Source: Microbacterium sp. A20 (GTDB taxonomy: Bacteria > Actinomycetota > Actinomycetes > Actinomycetales > Microbacteriaceae). Taken from it: a stretch of 50,485 nucleotides of DNA. This document shows positions 16,063-26,084 of this stretch, piece after piece (position 1 is the first letter of the stretch; each line of letters starts with the position of its first letter). The stretch spans positions 1 to 50,485 of the forward strand of contig NZ_SSDF01000037.1 of NCBI RefSeq assembly GCF_004794515.1, given 5' to 3'. Made by a program: the position numbers and the translations under genes. Below the pieces are notes generated by a model, which did not search any database, had not been told where the DNA came from, and was given only the letters and a program-made list of their open reading frames with translations.

Positions 16063-17169
16063 TCAGGAAGGGCGCTGCGAGCTCTCGCGCAGGATGATCT
16101 GCAGCGGCAGGCGAGCCAGCACCGGCTCGGCGTCCACGCTCTCCAGACGCCGCGCGAGCACCTGCACCGCCGCTCGCCCCAGGTCGATCATGGGCTGGCG
16201 GATCGTGGTGAGCGGGGGGCGCGACAGCGCGGCCGCCTCGATGCCGTCGAACCCGGTCACGAGGACGTCTTCTGGCACGCGGATCCCGGCGCCGCGGAAC
16301 ACGTCGAGCGCGCCGAGCGCCATCTGATCGTTCGCGGCGATCAGGGCCGCCGGTGCAGCGGATGCGGCGAGCTCCTCGGCCGCACGGCGGCCGGATCCGC
16401 GCGTGAAGTCGCCGCGGAGGACGCTCACGTCGTCGAGGGATCGGCCCGCAGCCGTCACCGCCGCGGCGAACCCCTCCAACCGCTGCTGGCCGTCCGGCGA
16501 GTCCGCCGGTCCCGCGAGGAAGGCGAGCCGTCCGTCCCCCACCTGGGCCAGGACCTGCCGGGTCAGCTCGGCCATCGCCTCGGCGTTGCTCACGGTGACG
16601 TGGTCGTAGTGGTCGCCGCGCGGGGGGCCGGAGAGGACCACGACCGGGATGCGTCGCGCGAGGCGCGCCAGCACGTCGTCGGGCACACTGCTCGCGAGCA
16701 CCATCAGACCGTCGACACGGCCGGCCATGTCTCGCACCGTCGATCGGTCGGGATCGTCGCGTCCGACGCCGACCATGAGCACGAAGCCCTGCTTCCACGC
16801 TTCCAGCTCCGCACCGCGGAGCACCTCGTCGAGGAAGAGCATCGAGGTGTGCCCGTCGTCGGCATCCGCGTCATCGCGGACGAGCGCGAACGGTGGTGCA
16901 TCGGCGGCGGAGAGCGCGTCCAGCGGCGGAGCGTCTTCGGCGGCGTCGAAGCCGGGGAAATACAGCCCGAGCACCCCGGTGCGGCGCTCCGCGAGCCCCC
17001 GGGCACTGCCGCTGGGCACATAACCCAGTGCGGCGACGGCGTCGAGCACGCGCTCCCGCGTGATCGGGCGCACGGCATCCGGCGAGCGCAGCACGCGCGA
17101 CACGGTGGCGATGGACACACCGGCCCGATCGGCCACGTCGTACACGGTCGCCGCCTTGCTCACGGTCAT
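16063..17169 (-). CDS. LacI family transcriptional regulator
   Basis: A 368-residue repressor. The HTH is ATVYDVADRAGVSIATVSRVL (residues 7-27), followed by the hinge helix region (ALGYVPSGSARGLAERRTG) and a periplasmic-binding-protein-like effector domain ending AVQVLARRLES. There is a longer than usual acidic segment (FALVRDDADADDGH) near residues 95-110. It probably binds the operator at 15999-16012 and is released by an imported sugar. ATG 17169 overlaps the rsmI stop by 4 bases (ATGA), so this repressor may be translated from the rsmI mRNA, an unusual coupling of a sugar regulator to an rRNA methylase. Confidence 0.93.
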   Translation of the reverse strand: MTVSKAATVYDVADRAGVSIATVSRVLRSPDAVRPITRERVLDAVAALGYVPSGSARGLAERRTGVLGLYFPGFDAAEDAPPLDALSAADAPPFALVRDDADADDGHTSMLFLDEVLRGAELEAWKQGFVLMVGVGRDDPDRSTVRDMAGRVDGLMVLASSVPDDVLARLARRIPVVVLSGPPRGDHYDHVTVSNAEAMAELTRQVLAQVGDGRLAFLAGPADSPDGQQRLEGFAAAVTAAGRSLDDVSVLRGDFTRGSGRRAAEELAASAAPAALIAANDQMALGALDVFRGAGIRVPEDVLVTGFDGIEAAALSRPPLTTIRQPMIDLGRAAVQVLARRLESVDAEPVLARLPLQIILRESSQRPS

Positions 17170-17993
17170 GCCCCTCCGGAGCGGGCGGCGAGCGCGGCCT
17201 GGTAGAGGTCGCGGGAGGAGAGGCCGGTGAGCGCGGCCACCTCCGAGGCGGCATCCTTCAGGCGGATGCCGTCGGCGACGAGCTTCTGCACCTGGGTGAG
17301 CGCGTCCTCCGGCGAGGCGTCCCGGCGGGCTGCACCCTCGACGACCACGACGATCTCGCCCTTGACGCCGTTCTCGGCCCAGGCGACCAGCTCGGATGCC
17401 GTGCCGCGGCGCACCTCCTCGTACAGCTTCGTGAGCTCGCGGCACACCGCGATCCGGCGCTCGTCTCCGAACGCCGCCCCCATGTCGGCGAGCGCGCTCG
17501 CGAGGCGGGCGGGTGACTCGAAGAACACCATGGTCCGCGGTTCGGCGGCGAGAGCGCGAAGGGTCGAGCGGCGCTCTCCCGGCTTGCGCGGGAGGAAGCC
17601 CTCGAAGGTGAAGCGGTCGGTGGGGAGGCCGGAGATCGCGAGTGCCATCAGCACGGCGCTCGGACCGGGGATCGCGGTCACCGTCACGCCCTGCGCCACC
17701 GCCTCGGCGACCAGCCCGTAGCCGGGGTCGCTCACGGTCGGCATCCCGGCGTCGCTCATCACGACGATGTCGGTCTCCGCAGCGAGGGCGGCGAGCTCGG
17801 CGGCCTTCTGCTTCTCGTTGTGGTCGTGCAGCGCGATCAGGCGCGGACGGTTCTCGATCTGCAGCGCCTTCAGGAGTCGCACCGTGGTGCGGGTGTCTTC
17901 CGCGACGACGACCTCGGCGTTCTCCAGCACCTCCACCAGGCGGCGGGACGCGTCGCCGAGATTTCCGATCGGAGTGGCGGCGAGGATGATCAC
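17166..17993 (-). CDS. rsmI: 16S rRNA (cytidine1402-2'-O)-methyltransferase
   Basis: RsmI methylates the ribose of C1402 in the decoding centre of 16S rRNA. The 275-residue protein has all SAM-tetrapyrrole-methylase family signatures: TPIGNLGD (7-14), AEDTRTT (31-37), LHDHNE, MSDAGMPTVSDPG, and PGPSAVLMAL. The C-terminal domain ends with the small HTH-like LSSRDLYQAAL. The start is GTG 17993, exactly six bases after TAAGCT. It is divergent from the mannosyltransferase gene with only 35 bases between the start codons, the same head-to-head arrangement as M. tuberculosis Rv1002c/Rv1003. Confidence 0.96.
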   Translation of the reverse strand: MIILAATPIGNLGDASRRLVEVLENAEVVVAEDTRTTVRLLKALQIENRPRLIALHDHNEKQKAAELAALAAETDIVVMSDAGMPTVSDPGYGLVAEAVAQGVTVTAIPGPSAVLMALAISGLPTDRFTFEGFLPRKPGERRSTLRALAAEPRTMVFFESPARLASALADMGAAFGDERRIAVCRELTKLYEEVRRGTASELVAWAENGVKGEIVVVVEGAARRDASPEDALTQVQKLVADGIRLKDAASEVAALTGLSSRDLYQAALAARSGGA

Positions 17994-17999
17994 CCGCCC

Positions 18000-18005
18000 A
18001 GCTTA
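18000..18005 (-). promoter_or_regulatory. -10 box for leaderless rsmI mRNA
   Basis: TAAGCT on the minus strand, then GGGCGG and the GTG start at 17993. Confidence 0.55.
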
Positions 18006-18016
18006 GGCGCGTTGTC

Positions 18017-18022
18017 TAGGCT
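18017..18022 (+). promoter_or_regulatory. -10 box for leaderless mannosyltransferase mRNA
   Basis: TAGGCT followed by six bases and the GTG start at 18029. It lies 12 bases from the oppositely oriented rsmI -10 box, so the two promoters share upstream DNA. Confidence 0.55.
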
Positions 18023-18028
18023 GGACCG

Positions 18029-19582
18029 GTGACCGCGCCCGTGCCCCTGCTCCCCGCCCCCGAGGCACGGCTGACGCGCTACGGACGACTCCGCGATCGC
18101 GTGCTCCTCGACCCCGACTGGGGCCGCGCGATCCGCTGGCTCGCGCCGCTGGTCATCACCGCCGTGGCCGCCGTGCTCCGCCTCATCGGCGTCGCCCATC
18201 CACATGAGCTGGCGTTCGACGAGACCTACTACGTCAAAGACGCCTGGTCGCTGTGGACCCTGGGCTACGAGGGCACGTGGGGCGATGGCGCGAACCAGGC
18301 GTTCCCGAGCGGCGAGGATCTTCCGCTCTCCGATCAGGGCGCGTTCATCGTGCATCCGCCGCTGGGCAAGTGGCTGATCGCGCTGGGCATGGCGATCGGC
18401 GGCCCGGAGAACAGCGGCGGCTGGCGGCTGGCCACGGCCCTCTTCGGCACGGCATCGGTCTTGCTGGTGTATCTGATCGCCCGACGCCTCAGCGGCTCGG
18501 TGGTCGTCGCGAGCGTGGCCGGCACCCTGCTCGCGATCGACGGGCTCAGCATCGTGATGAGCCGGATCGCCCTGCTCGACGGCATCCTCACCTTCTTCAT
18601 CCTGCTCGGCGTGCTGTTCGTGCTGATCGACCGGCAGCGGACGATCCCGGTGCTCGAGCAACGCGACCCCGACGCACCCGACCCGTTCTGGGGACCCGTC
18701 CTGTGGCGGCGTCCGTGGCTGGTCGCCGCGGGGCTCGCCCTGGGCGCGGCGTGCGCGGTGAAGTGGTCGGGACTCTACGTCCTCGCCGGCTTCGGGCTGT
18801 ACGTCGTGGTCACGGACGCCCTCGCTCGGCGCCGCGCGGGCGTGGTGCTCTGGCCGACCGCCGCCGCATTCCGCCAGGGACCCGTTTCCTTCGTGCTCCT
18901 CGTCTTCCCGGCTCTCGCGGTCTACCTCGTCAGCTGGACCGGCTGGCTCGTGACCGCCGGTGGATACGACCGCAAGAGCGACGCCAACCCCCTGCTCGCG
19001 CTGTGGAAGTACCACGAGTCGATGCTCGGATTCCACGTCGGCCTGAGCCGCGGGCACCCTTATGCGAGCCCGGCGTGGGAGTGGCCGCTGCTGCTGCGCC
19101 CGACCGCCGTCTGGGTCGACCCCTCCCCCTCGGGATGCGGCACGGATCACTGCATCGGCGTGATCTCCGCCGTCCCCAATCCACTCATCTGGTACGGCGG
19201 GGTCGCCGCGGCCGTGTATCTGATCTACCGGCTGGTGCGCAGCTGGATCACGCGACAGCCGGTCGGGCCGGAGCTGACCGTTCCGCTCGTGGGACTCGCC
19301 GTCACCTACCTGCCGTGGCTGATGTTCCCCGAGCGCACGATCTTCCAGTTCTACACGGTCGTGATGATGCCGTTCCTCGTGCTCGCGCTGGCGATGACGC
19401 TGCGGGTCATCGCCGGAAAGCGCGAGGACCCGTTGTACCGGCGGCAGTCCGGCGAGCGCACGGTGATGATCTTCCTCGTGTTCGTCGTGCTCGTCTCGGC
19501 GTTCTTCCTGCCGCTGTGGACCGGGATGAGCGTGCCGTACGAGTTCTGGCTGCTGCACAACTGGCTGCCCGGCTGGGTGTGA
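18029..19582 (+). CDS. dolichyl/polyprenyl-phosphate-mannose--protein mannosyltransferase (GT39, PMT family)
   Basis: A 517-residue polytopic membrane protein that transfers mannose from polyprenyl-phosphate-mannose to serine or threonine of secreted proteins. The catalytic acidic pair is Asp64-Glu65 in LAFDETYYVKDAWS, in the first extracytoplasmic loop. HPPLGKWLIALG, RIALLDGILTFF and the C-terminal PMT_4TMC block (LPWLMFPERTIFQFYTVVMMPF) are family hallmarks. The protein begins directly after a TAGGCT -10 box at GTG 18029. Its position head-to-head with rsmI matches actinobacterial pmt. No dedicated substrate gene is adjacent. Confidence 0.94.
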   Translation: MTAPVPLLPAPEARLTRYGRLRDRVLLDPDWGRAIRWLAPLVITAVAAVLRLIGVAHPHELAFDETYYVKDAWSLWTLGYEGTWGDGANQAFPSGEDLPLSDQGAFIVHPPLGKWLIALGMAIGGPENSGGWRLATALFGTASVLLVYLIARRLSGSVVVASVAGTLLAIDGLSIVMSRIALLDGILTFFILLGVLFVLIDRQRTIPVLEQRDPDAPDPFWGPVLWRRPWLVAAGLALGAACAVKWSGLYVLAGFGLYVVVTDALARRRAGVVLWPTAAAFRQGPVSFVLLVFPALAVYLVSWTGWLVTAGGYDRKSDANPLLALWKYHESMLGFHVGLSRGHPYASPAWEWPLLLRPTAVWVDPSPSGCGTDHCIGVISAVPNPLIWYGGVAAAVYLIYRLVRSWITRQPVGPELTVPLVGLAVTYLPWLMFPERTIFQFYTVVMMPFLVLALAMTLRVIAGKREDPLYRRQSGERTVMIFLVFVVLVSAFFLPLWTGMSVPYEFWLLHNWLPGWV

Positions 19583-19586
19583 GGCG

Positions 19587-20069
19587 CTAGGCGGGATCGT
19601 CTGTCGCGACGTGATCCACCAGCGGGAGCACGCGCCCGGAGAGGTGCGTGCGCATCGCGATCGATGACGCCGTGCGCGCGACGCCGGGCACGAGCGCGAC
19701 CCGGTCGAGCACCTCCTGCAGCCGCGTGGCATCCCGCGCCACCAGCCGCAATTGCATGTCGCTCGCCCCCGTGACCGTGTGCATGTCGACGATTTCGGGC
19801 ACCGCGTCGGCGAGGGCCGTCGCCACCTCGTCGTGCCCGACCTTCTGATCGATCTCGACCAGGCAGAAGGCGACCACGCCGTAGCCGAAGCCGGCCGGGT
19901 CGACGCGCGGCACGATCGCCTCGATCACCCCGCCCTCATGCAGGCGCGCGAGACGGCTCGTCGCGGTGCCGCGGGCGATCCCGAGCCGCCGCGCGACCTC
20001 GAGGATCGGCAGCTGCGGCGACTCGGTGAGCAGCCGGATGAGCTGGGCGTCGAGGCGATCGATGCGCAT
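19587..20069 (-). CDS. Lrp/AsnC family transcriptional regulator, operon-encoded
   Basis: A 160-residue regulator with an N-terminal HTH (LDAQLIRLLTES; IARGTATSRLARLHEGGVI) and a RAM domain (VPEIVDMHTVTGASDMQLRLVARD). It starts 3 bases after the stop of the amino-acid permease gene and is the last gene of an aminotransferase-permease-regulator operon. It therefore probably senses the amino acid handled by those two proteins and controls their operon. It converges with the mannosyltransferase gene with 4 bases between stops. It is a distant relative of the AsnC-type protein at 555-1025. Confidence 0.92.
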   Translation of the reverse strand: MRIDRLDAQLIRLLTESPQLPILEVARRLGIARGTATSRLARLHEGGVIEAIVPRVDPAGFGYGVVAFCLVEIDQKVGHDEVATALADAVPEIVDMHTVTGASDMQLRLVARDATRLQEVLDRVALVPGVARTASSIAMRTHLSGRVLPLVDHVATDDPA

Positions 20070-20072
20070 CGG

Positions 20073-21463
20073 CTACTCCCGGGGTACGCCGGGCCGGGCG
20101 ACTCCCCTGGTCGCCCGGGCGACGAGGAGCAGCACACCGGTGAGCGCGAGGGTCAACAGCAGCTGGATGCGCGCCGCCTCATCGATCATCGCGAGCGCGA
20201 TCACCGCGGCGAGCAGCACCAGGCAGAACCAGGACAGCCACGGGAAACCCCACATCCGCATCGGCATCTCCTCGCCCGCGCGGTCCGCGCGAGTGCGGAG
20301 GATGATCTGCGCGATCGCCGTCGCCGTCCAGATCACGAGCAGCGTCGAGCCGACGACGTTGAGGAGGGCCGGCAGGACGACATCGGGGAACGCCCAGTTG
20401 AGTCCCACCGTCACGAAGCCGAAGGCGACCGAGGCGAGCACGGCGACGAACGGCACGCCCTTGAGGCTCGTGCGGGTGGCGGCCAGCGGAGCGAGGCCGC
20501 GCTCCCCCAGCGAGTACGCCATGCGGGAGGCGCCGTAGATGTTCGCGTTCATGGCCGACAGCAGCGCGATGATCACGATCAGGTCCATCACGAGGCCGAC
20601 GCCGGGCACGTTCAGGGTTTCGAGCACCGCCGAGAACGGGCCGTCCTTGACCGCGGGGTCGTTCCACGGCAGCACCGCGACGATCACGAAGATCGACCCG
20701 ACGTAGAAGACGAGGATGCGCACGAGCACCTCACGCACGATGCGGCGGATGTTGTGTGCGGGGTCGTTCGACTCGGCGGCGGCGATCGCAACGACCTCGG
20801 TGCCTCCGAATGCGAACACCACGATGAGCAGCGCACCCGCGATGCCGGCGATGCCGTTCGGGGCGAAGCCGCCGTTGTCGACGAGGTTCGCGATGCCGGT
20901 CGCGGGCACCCCGGGATGAGCCCGACGATCGCGCACACCCCCACCACGAGGAAGGCGATGATCGCCGCGACCTTGATCGCCGCGAACCAGAACTCGAAGC
21001 GACCGTAGTTGCGCACGCCGAACAGGTTCACCGCGGTGAGCGCCACGACGAAGATCAGCACCCACACCCAGGCGGGGATGCCCGGCGTCCAGTTGGCCAC
21101 GATCGCACCGGCGCCCGTCGCCTCGGCCGCGATCACGACGACGAGCTGGATCCAGTAGAGCCATCCGACCGCGCTGCCGACGCTGCGCCCCATCGCCTTC
21201 TGGGCGTACGAGCTGAAGGCACCGGAGCTCGGTCGTGCCGCGACCATCTCGGCGAGCATCGCCATCACGAGCACGACGATGCCGCCGGCGACGAGGTAGG
21301 AGACCAGGACGGCGGGACCGGCGATGCTGATCGCCTGCCCGGATCCGACGAACAGGCCGGCGCCGATCGCGCCGCCGAGCCCCATCATCGAGATCTGGCG
21401 ACGGGTGAGCCCCGGATGCAGACCCTTGGTGGTCGTGGTGGTGGGCGGGAGTTCGGTAGTCAT
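20073..21463 (-). pseudogene. amino acid permease (APC superfamily), disrupted by a single-base frameshift
   Basis: Two frames together encode a complete AAT/GABA-permease-like transporter of about 463 residues with 12 membrane segments. The N-terminal half starts at ATG 21463 (LTRRQISMMGLGGAIGAGLF, the APC signature) and runs to IVGLIPG. The sequence then continues in another frame from VPATGIANLVDNGG to the C-terminus at 20073. Adding one base to the C-run at 20909-20912 restores one frame, and the total length then becomes an exact multiple of three. This is either a recent inactivating indel or a sequencing error; the rest shows no decay. ATG 21463 overlaps the aminotransferase stop by 4 bases. 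The substrate is probably the amino acid used by the aminotransferase. Confidence 0.85.
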
Positions 21464-22527
21464 GCAGCAGCCTCCGAAGTGGATGCGGTGAGCGCCTGTT
21501 CCACGCGATCGATGTCGGTCGAGGAGCCGGAGGAGATGCGGATCCCCTCCCCGGCGAAGGCCCGCGCGATCACGCCTCCCGCCTGCAGCAGCTCCTCGAG
21601 CTCCGGGGTGCGACCGCCGGACGGAACCCAGACGAAATTCGCCTGCGAGCGGACGGCGGGCCAGCCCGCGACGGTGAGCACGTCGTGCAGGCGCTCTCGT
21701 TGCTCGATGACCTCGCCGATGCGTGTGGCCAGCTCGTCCTCGGCATCCAGCGAGGCGAGGGCGGCGGTCTGGGCGAGGTCGGTCACGCCGAACGGCACGG
21801 CGACCTTGCGCTGGTTCTCGGCGACGGCAGCCGGGGCGATCGCATAGCCGATGCGGAGCCCGGCGAGCCCGTAGGCCTTCGAGAAGGTGTGCAGCACGGC
21901 CACGTGCGGGTGGCGGCGGAACAGCTCGATGCCGGCACCGCGGCTCTCGGTCGTGTCGAAGTGCACGTACGCCTCGTCGATCACCACGAGCACGTCGTGC
22001 GGCACGGCGGCGACGAAGCGCTCCAGCTCGTCGGCGCCCACAACGGTCCCGGTGGGGTTGTTCGGGTTGCACACCAAGATCAGGCGGGTGCGCGGGGTGA
22101 TCGCGGCGAGCATCGCGTCGAGGTCGTGCACGTGGTCGGCGTCGAGCGGCACGGCCACCGGCGTGGCCCCGGCGATGCGGACCAGCGAGGGGTACGCCTC
22201 GAAGGACCGCCAGGCGAAGACGACCTCGTCGCCGTCGCCCGCCACCGCGTGGATGAGCTGCGCGGCGATCTCGACCGAACCCGCACCGACGGTGACCTCG
22301 GCGGGATCCACGCCGTAGCGGGCGGCGAGGCGCTCACGAAGGGCGGCGGCACTCATGTCCGGGTAGCGGTTGATACCGTCGATCCGGTCACGCACGGCCT
22401 GTGCGACCGAGGCGAGCGGCGGATGCGGCGATTCGTTGGAGGAGAGCTTCGACGCACCGGCCGGGGCGGAGCGCCCCTGACGGTACGCGGGAACGGCGTC
22501 GAGTCCGGCGCGGGTGGGGAGGGGCAT
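21460..22527 (-). CDS. histidinol-phosphate/aromatic aminotransferase-like PLP enzyme
   Basis: A 355-residue fold-type I aminotransferase of the HisC/Pat group. The PLP lysine is Lys217 in TFSKAYGLAGLRIGYA; other family motifs are CNPNNPTGT, VVIDEAYVHF and SSNESPHPP. It could be histidinol-phosphate aminotransferase, but the operon with an amino-acid permease and an AsnC regulator, away from other his genes, fits an aromatic or other catabolic amino-acid aminotransferase better. ATG 22527 begins the conserved region and has AAGGA ten bases upstream. The frame is open further upstream, without a better start. A -35/-10 pair lies about 45 bases upstream. Confidence 0.88.
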   Translation of the reverse strand: MPLPTRAGLDAVPAYRQGRSAPAGASKLSSNESPHPPLASVAQAVRDRIDGINRYPDMSAAALRERLAARYGVDPAEVTVGAGSVEIAAQLIHAVAGDGDEVVFAWRSFEAYPSLVRIAGATPVAVPLDADHVHDLDAMLAAITPRTRLILVCNPNNPTGTVVGADELERFVAAVPHDVLVVIDEAYVHFDTTESRGAGIELFRRHPHVAVLHTFSKAYGLAGLRIGYAIAPAAVAENQRKVAVPFGVTDLAQTAALASLDAEDELATRIGEVIEQRERLHDVLTVAGWPAVRSQANFVWVPSGGRTPELEELLQAGGVIARAFAGEGIRISSGSSTDIDRVEQALTASTSEAAA

Positions 22528-22568
22528 CGTCAGAGCATCCTTGCTGTGATCGCGGGTGGGGTCGCGCA

Positions 22569-22598
22569 ACAGTAGAACGGATGCCGGGCACTGGGCAA
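22569..22598 (-). promoter_or_regulatory. promoter candidate for aminotransferase-permease-AsnC operon
   Basis: On the minus strand TTGCCC (22598-22593) and TACTGT (22574-22569) are separated by 18 bases. Transcription would start near 22562, leaving a leader of about 35 bases that includes the AAGGA ribosome binding site. Confidence 0.4.
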
Positions 22599-22685
22599 TC
22601 GGTTCATTGGATGCTGCGCAACCCGCGCAACCGGACGGTGCCTGCGGGGGAATCGCTGTGCAGATTGTGCACCGCGGCCGGAGTG

Positions 22686-24488
22686 TCAGCGGGAGGTGGA
22701 GACCTCCGCCGGGTCACTCACGGGCAGGCGGCACACGAACGCACGGCAGTCGTAGGCGCGCTCTGCGGACGCGTCCTTGCCCTCGAACAGCTCGAACCCG
22801 GCAGCGGCGAACGCCTGCGCCTGCGCGGGAGTGACGACGGCGATGGCCTCGGCATCCGCGGCCCGGGCTGCTGCGGCGAGCGCACCGTCGCGGTCGGCCG
22901 TCGTCACCACGAGCTGCCGAGGCGGAAGGGCGAGGCCCGCCGCCACCCGCAGCAGCGTGCCGTGGGCGAAAGGCTGCTCGATCGCGCGCGACGCGAGGGC
23001 GCTCACGGTCGCGGCGGCGGCCTCGCGATAGCGGTCTCCTGCACCCAGCCACCAAGCGGTGAGCGCGGCCCCGGCAACGGCTGCGGCATCGGACGGCAGG
23101 TCACCGTCGGTCTGGTCGGGAGAGGTGGCGATCCCCTGCGCCGAGAGCAGTGGATCGTCGCCACCGGTGCCGGCGAGAGCGTCGTCGAGGATGCCGCGTG
23201 CGGTCACGGCCCACTCGGCGTCCCCGGTCGCCAGGGCGAGCGCGAACAGGCCGTCGGCGAGGAGCCCGAGGTCTGCGGGCGTCGCGACGGCGGCGGATGC
23301 GCGGCCGTCGAGCGATGTGCGCACGAGCGCACCCGCGGCGTTCCGATTGACCCGCAGCACGTGGTCGGCGGCGGCAGCGGCGGCGTCGATCCAGCCCTGT
23401 GCGCCGTAGGCCGCCCCCGCCCGGGCGAGGGCGCCGATCGCGAGCCCGTTCCACCCCGTGATCACCTTGCCGTCGACGGCGGGAGGCTCCAGGCCCGTCC
23501 GGTCGGCGACGGGACGCATGTAATAGCCGCCCTCGCTGCGGGCGCCGTCGATCGTCGACTCGGAATCCTGCGCGGCACCGAATCCACCGCCGTCGCGCCG
23601 CAGCACGTCGACCAGGAAGGCGGCGATTCCTCGCACCGTGGACTCCTCCCCCGCGTCCCGCGCGACGTCGAGCAGCTGCGCGTTGTCGGTGAGCATCCGT
23701 TCATAGTGCGGCACGGTCCAGTCACGCTGGGTGGCGTAGCGGAAGAAGCCGCCGTCGGCATCGCGGAGGTCGGAACCCGCCATCGCAGCGAGCGCCCGTG
23801 CCGCCGACGCCGCCGCCTGTGGAGCGCCCTCCCGCACCACCGGATGCTGCAGGAACCGCAGCGTGGTGGCGACGGGGAATTTCGGGGCGCCGCCGAAGCC
23901 GCCGTAGACGCGGTCCTCCCGCTGCGCGATCGCCTCCGCCGCCGTCGCGATCGCCACCACGTCGGGCAGGTCGGAGGGCCTGGAGTTCGCCGCGCGAGCG
24001 AGGGCGTCGGTCACGGCATCCGCCGACTCCTCGGCCTGCGCGCGCCGCAGCGTCCAGGCCTCCCGCACCGCGGCGAGCACGTCGCGGAACCCGGGCATCT
24101 GACCACGGGCTTCCGGCGGCCAGTAAGTGCCGGCATAGAACGTGCGACCTCGAGGCGTCGTGAAGACCGTGAGCGGCCAGCCGAGATTCTGCGTGAAGGC
24201 GGAGGCCGCGGCCATGTAGGCGCCGTCGACGTGCGGATGCTCCTCGCGGTCGACCTTCACCGCCACGAAACCGTCGTTGATGAGGGCGGCGGTGTCGGGG
24301 TCGGCGAACGACTCCCGCGCCATAACATGGCACCAGTGGCAGGTCGAGTAGCCGATCGAGATCAGCAGCGGCACGTCGCGGCGCCGGGCTTCGACAAACG
24401 CCTCCTCACCCCACGGGTACCAGTCGACGGGGTTGTCGGCGTGAGCGCGGAGGTACGGACTGAGCGTGTCGGCGAGCCGGTTCGTCAT
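22686..24488 (-). CDS. DUF255 thioredoxin-domain protein (YyaL / SPATA20-like)
   Basis: A 600-residue protein with the family N-terminus [27 protein letters not shown] and the thioredoxin-like active-site motif TCHWCHVM (Cys50, Cys53). The C-terminal two-thirds form an N-acylglucosamine-epimerase-like (alpha/alpha)6 toroid ([32 protein letters not shown], [16 protein letters not shown]). At 600 residues it is shorter than the usual 650-700. The biochemical role of the family is not established. The start is supported by TAGCGT six bases upstream of ATG 24488. Confidence 0.9.
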   Translation of the reverse strand: MTNRLADTLSPYLRAHADNPVDWYPWGEEAFVEARRRDVPLLISIGYSTCHWCHVMARESFADPDTAALINDGFVAVKVDREEHPHVDGAYMAAASAFTQNLGWPLTVFTTPRGRTFYAGTYWPPEARGQMPGFRDVLAAVREAWTLRRAQAEESADAVTDALARAANSRPSDLPDVVAIATAAEAIAQREDRVYGGFGGAPKFPVATTLRFLQHPVVREGAPQAAASAARALAAMAGSDLRDADGGFFRYATQRDWTVPHYERMLTDNAQLLDVARDAGEESTVRGIAAFLVDVLRRDGGGFGAAQDSESTIDGARSEGGYYMRPVADRTGLEPPAVDGKVITGWNGLAIGALARAGAAYGAQGWIDAAAAAADHVLRVNRNAAGALVRTSLDGRASAAVATPADLGLLADGLFALALATGDAEWAVTARGILDDALAGTGGDDPLLSAQGIATSPDQTDGDLPSDAAAVAGAALTAWWLGAGDRYREAAAATVSALASRAIEQPFAHGTLLRVAAGLALPPRQLVVTTADRDGALAAAARAADAEAIAVVTPAQAQAFAAAGFELFEGKDASAERAYDCRAFVCRLPVSDPAEVSTSR

Positions 24489-24494
24489 GCCCTC

Positions 24495-24500
24495 ACGCTA
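24495..24500 (-). promoter_or_regulatory. -10 box for leaderless DUF255 mRNA
   Basis: TAGCGT on the minus strand, then GAGGGC and ATG 24488. Confidence 0.5.
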
Positions 24501-24521
24501 CGCCGTAGGGAGGGCGCGCGG

Positions 24522-25091
24522 TCAGCTGACGAGAAGCTCGACCGGGCGCGCAGCCGCGTAGCCGACCAGCGGCAGGGCACGCTCGGCGGCCAGCGCGATG
24601 CGCGCCTGCAGCACATCCGAGGCGATCTCGTACCCGTCGAAATCGGTGTTGCTGGCGTAGACCCCGACCGGGAGGGTGAGCGCCTGGAAGAACGCGAACA
24701 GCGGCCGCAGCTGGTGCTCGATGATCAGCGCGTGCTTCTCCCCGCCGCCGGTCGCCGCGAGCAGCACGGGCTTTCCCACCAGGTCGTACTGGCCGACGAA
24801 GTCGAAGAGGTGCTTGAAGAGTCCGGTGAACGAGGCGCGGTAGACGGGGCTGCCCACGATCAGCAGGTCGGCCGACTCGATGGCCTGCAGCTGCGCCTCG
24901 ACCTCGGGCGGCAACTGGTCGCGCTGGAGCGCGCCGGCCAGTCCCGGGCCGATCTGCGTGAGCTCGATGAGCTGCGACTCGACCTCGGCACGATCGGCGA
25001 TCGCGTCCGTGATCGCGCGGACGAGGGCGGTCGTCTTGCTCGGCTCGTGCAGGGATCCCGACACGGCCACGACGCGGAACGGAGCTGTCAT
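24522..25091 (-). CDS. NAD(P)H-dependent FMN reductase (SsuE/MsuE-like flavodoxin fold)
   Basis: A 189-residue flavodoxin-like protein. VSGSLHEPSKT near residues 10-20 is the phosphate-binding loop for FMN and GSPVYRASFTGLFKHLFD is the family signature; TGGGEKHALIIEHQLRPLF follows. Such enzymes supply reduced FMN to two-component monooxygenases. Two luciferase-like monooxygenases lie about 10 kb away (33530-34582 and 39833-41230) and could be partners, but this is only suggested by co-location. The start follows TAGCTT by six bases. Confidence 0.9.
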   Translation of the reverse strand: MTAPFRVVAVSGSLHEPSKTTALVRAITDAIADRAEVESQLIELTQIGPGLAGALQRDQLPPEVEAQLQAIESADLLIVGSPVYRASFTGLFKHLFDFVGQYDLVGKPVLLAATGGGEKHALIIEHQLRPLFAFFQALTLPVGVYASNTDFDGYEIASDVLQARIALAAERALPLVGYAAARPVELLVS

Positions 25092-25097
25092 GCCTCG

Positions 25098-25103
25098 AAG
25101 CTA
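25098..25103 (-). promoter_or_regulatory. -10 box for leaderless FMN reductase mRNA
   Basis: TAGCTT on the minus strand, then CGAGGC and ATG 25091. The expected -35 position falls inside the hairpin at 25112-25146. Confidence 0.5.
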
Positions 25104-25111
25104 CTCACGAC

Positions 25112-25146
25112 GACGCCCCGTGTCGCGCGGAGCGACACGGGGCGTC
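25112..25146 (-). terminator. hairpin terminator downstream of aldo/keto reductase gene
   Basis: Perfect 15-base arms (GACGCCCCGTGTCGC at 25112-25126 and its complement at 25132-25146) flank the loop GCGGA. It lies 34 bases beyond the stop of the minus-strand reductase gene. No U-tract follows, as is frequent in actinobacteria. Confidence 0.7.
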
Positions 25147-25180
25147 ATGTGGGCCCGAGGGCCGGAATGGGCGACCGGGG

Positions 25181-26029
<849 letters not shown>

Positions 26030-26084
26030 TGACCGGCATCCGACGTCGAGGCCGCCGGGTGAAGAAAGAAGTCAGGGCAGGCAG

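Noticed and set aside
22661..22675. A small GTGCA...TGCAC hairpin after the DUF255 stop as a terminator.
   Set aside because: Five-base arms are too short to distinguish from chance in this composition.
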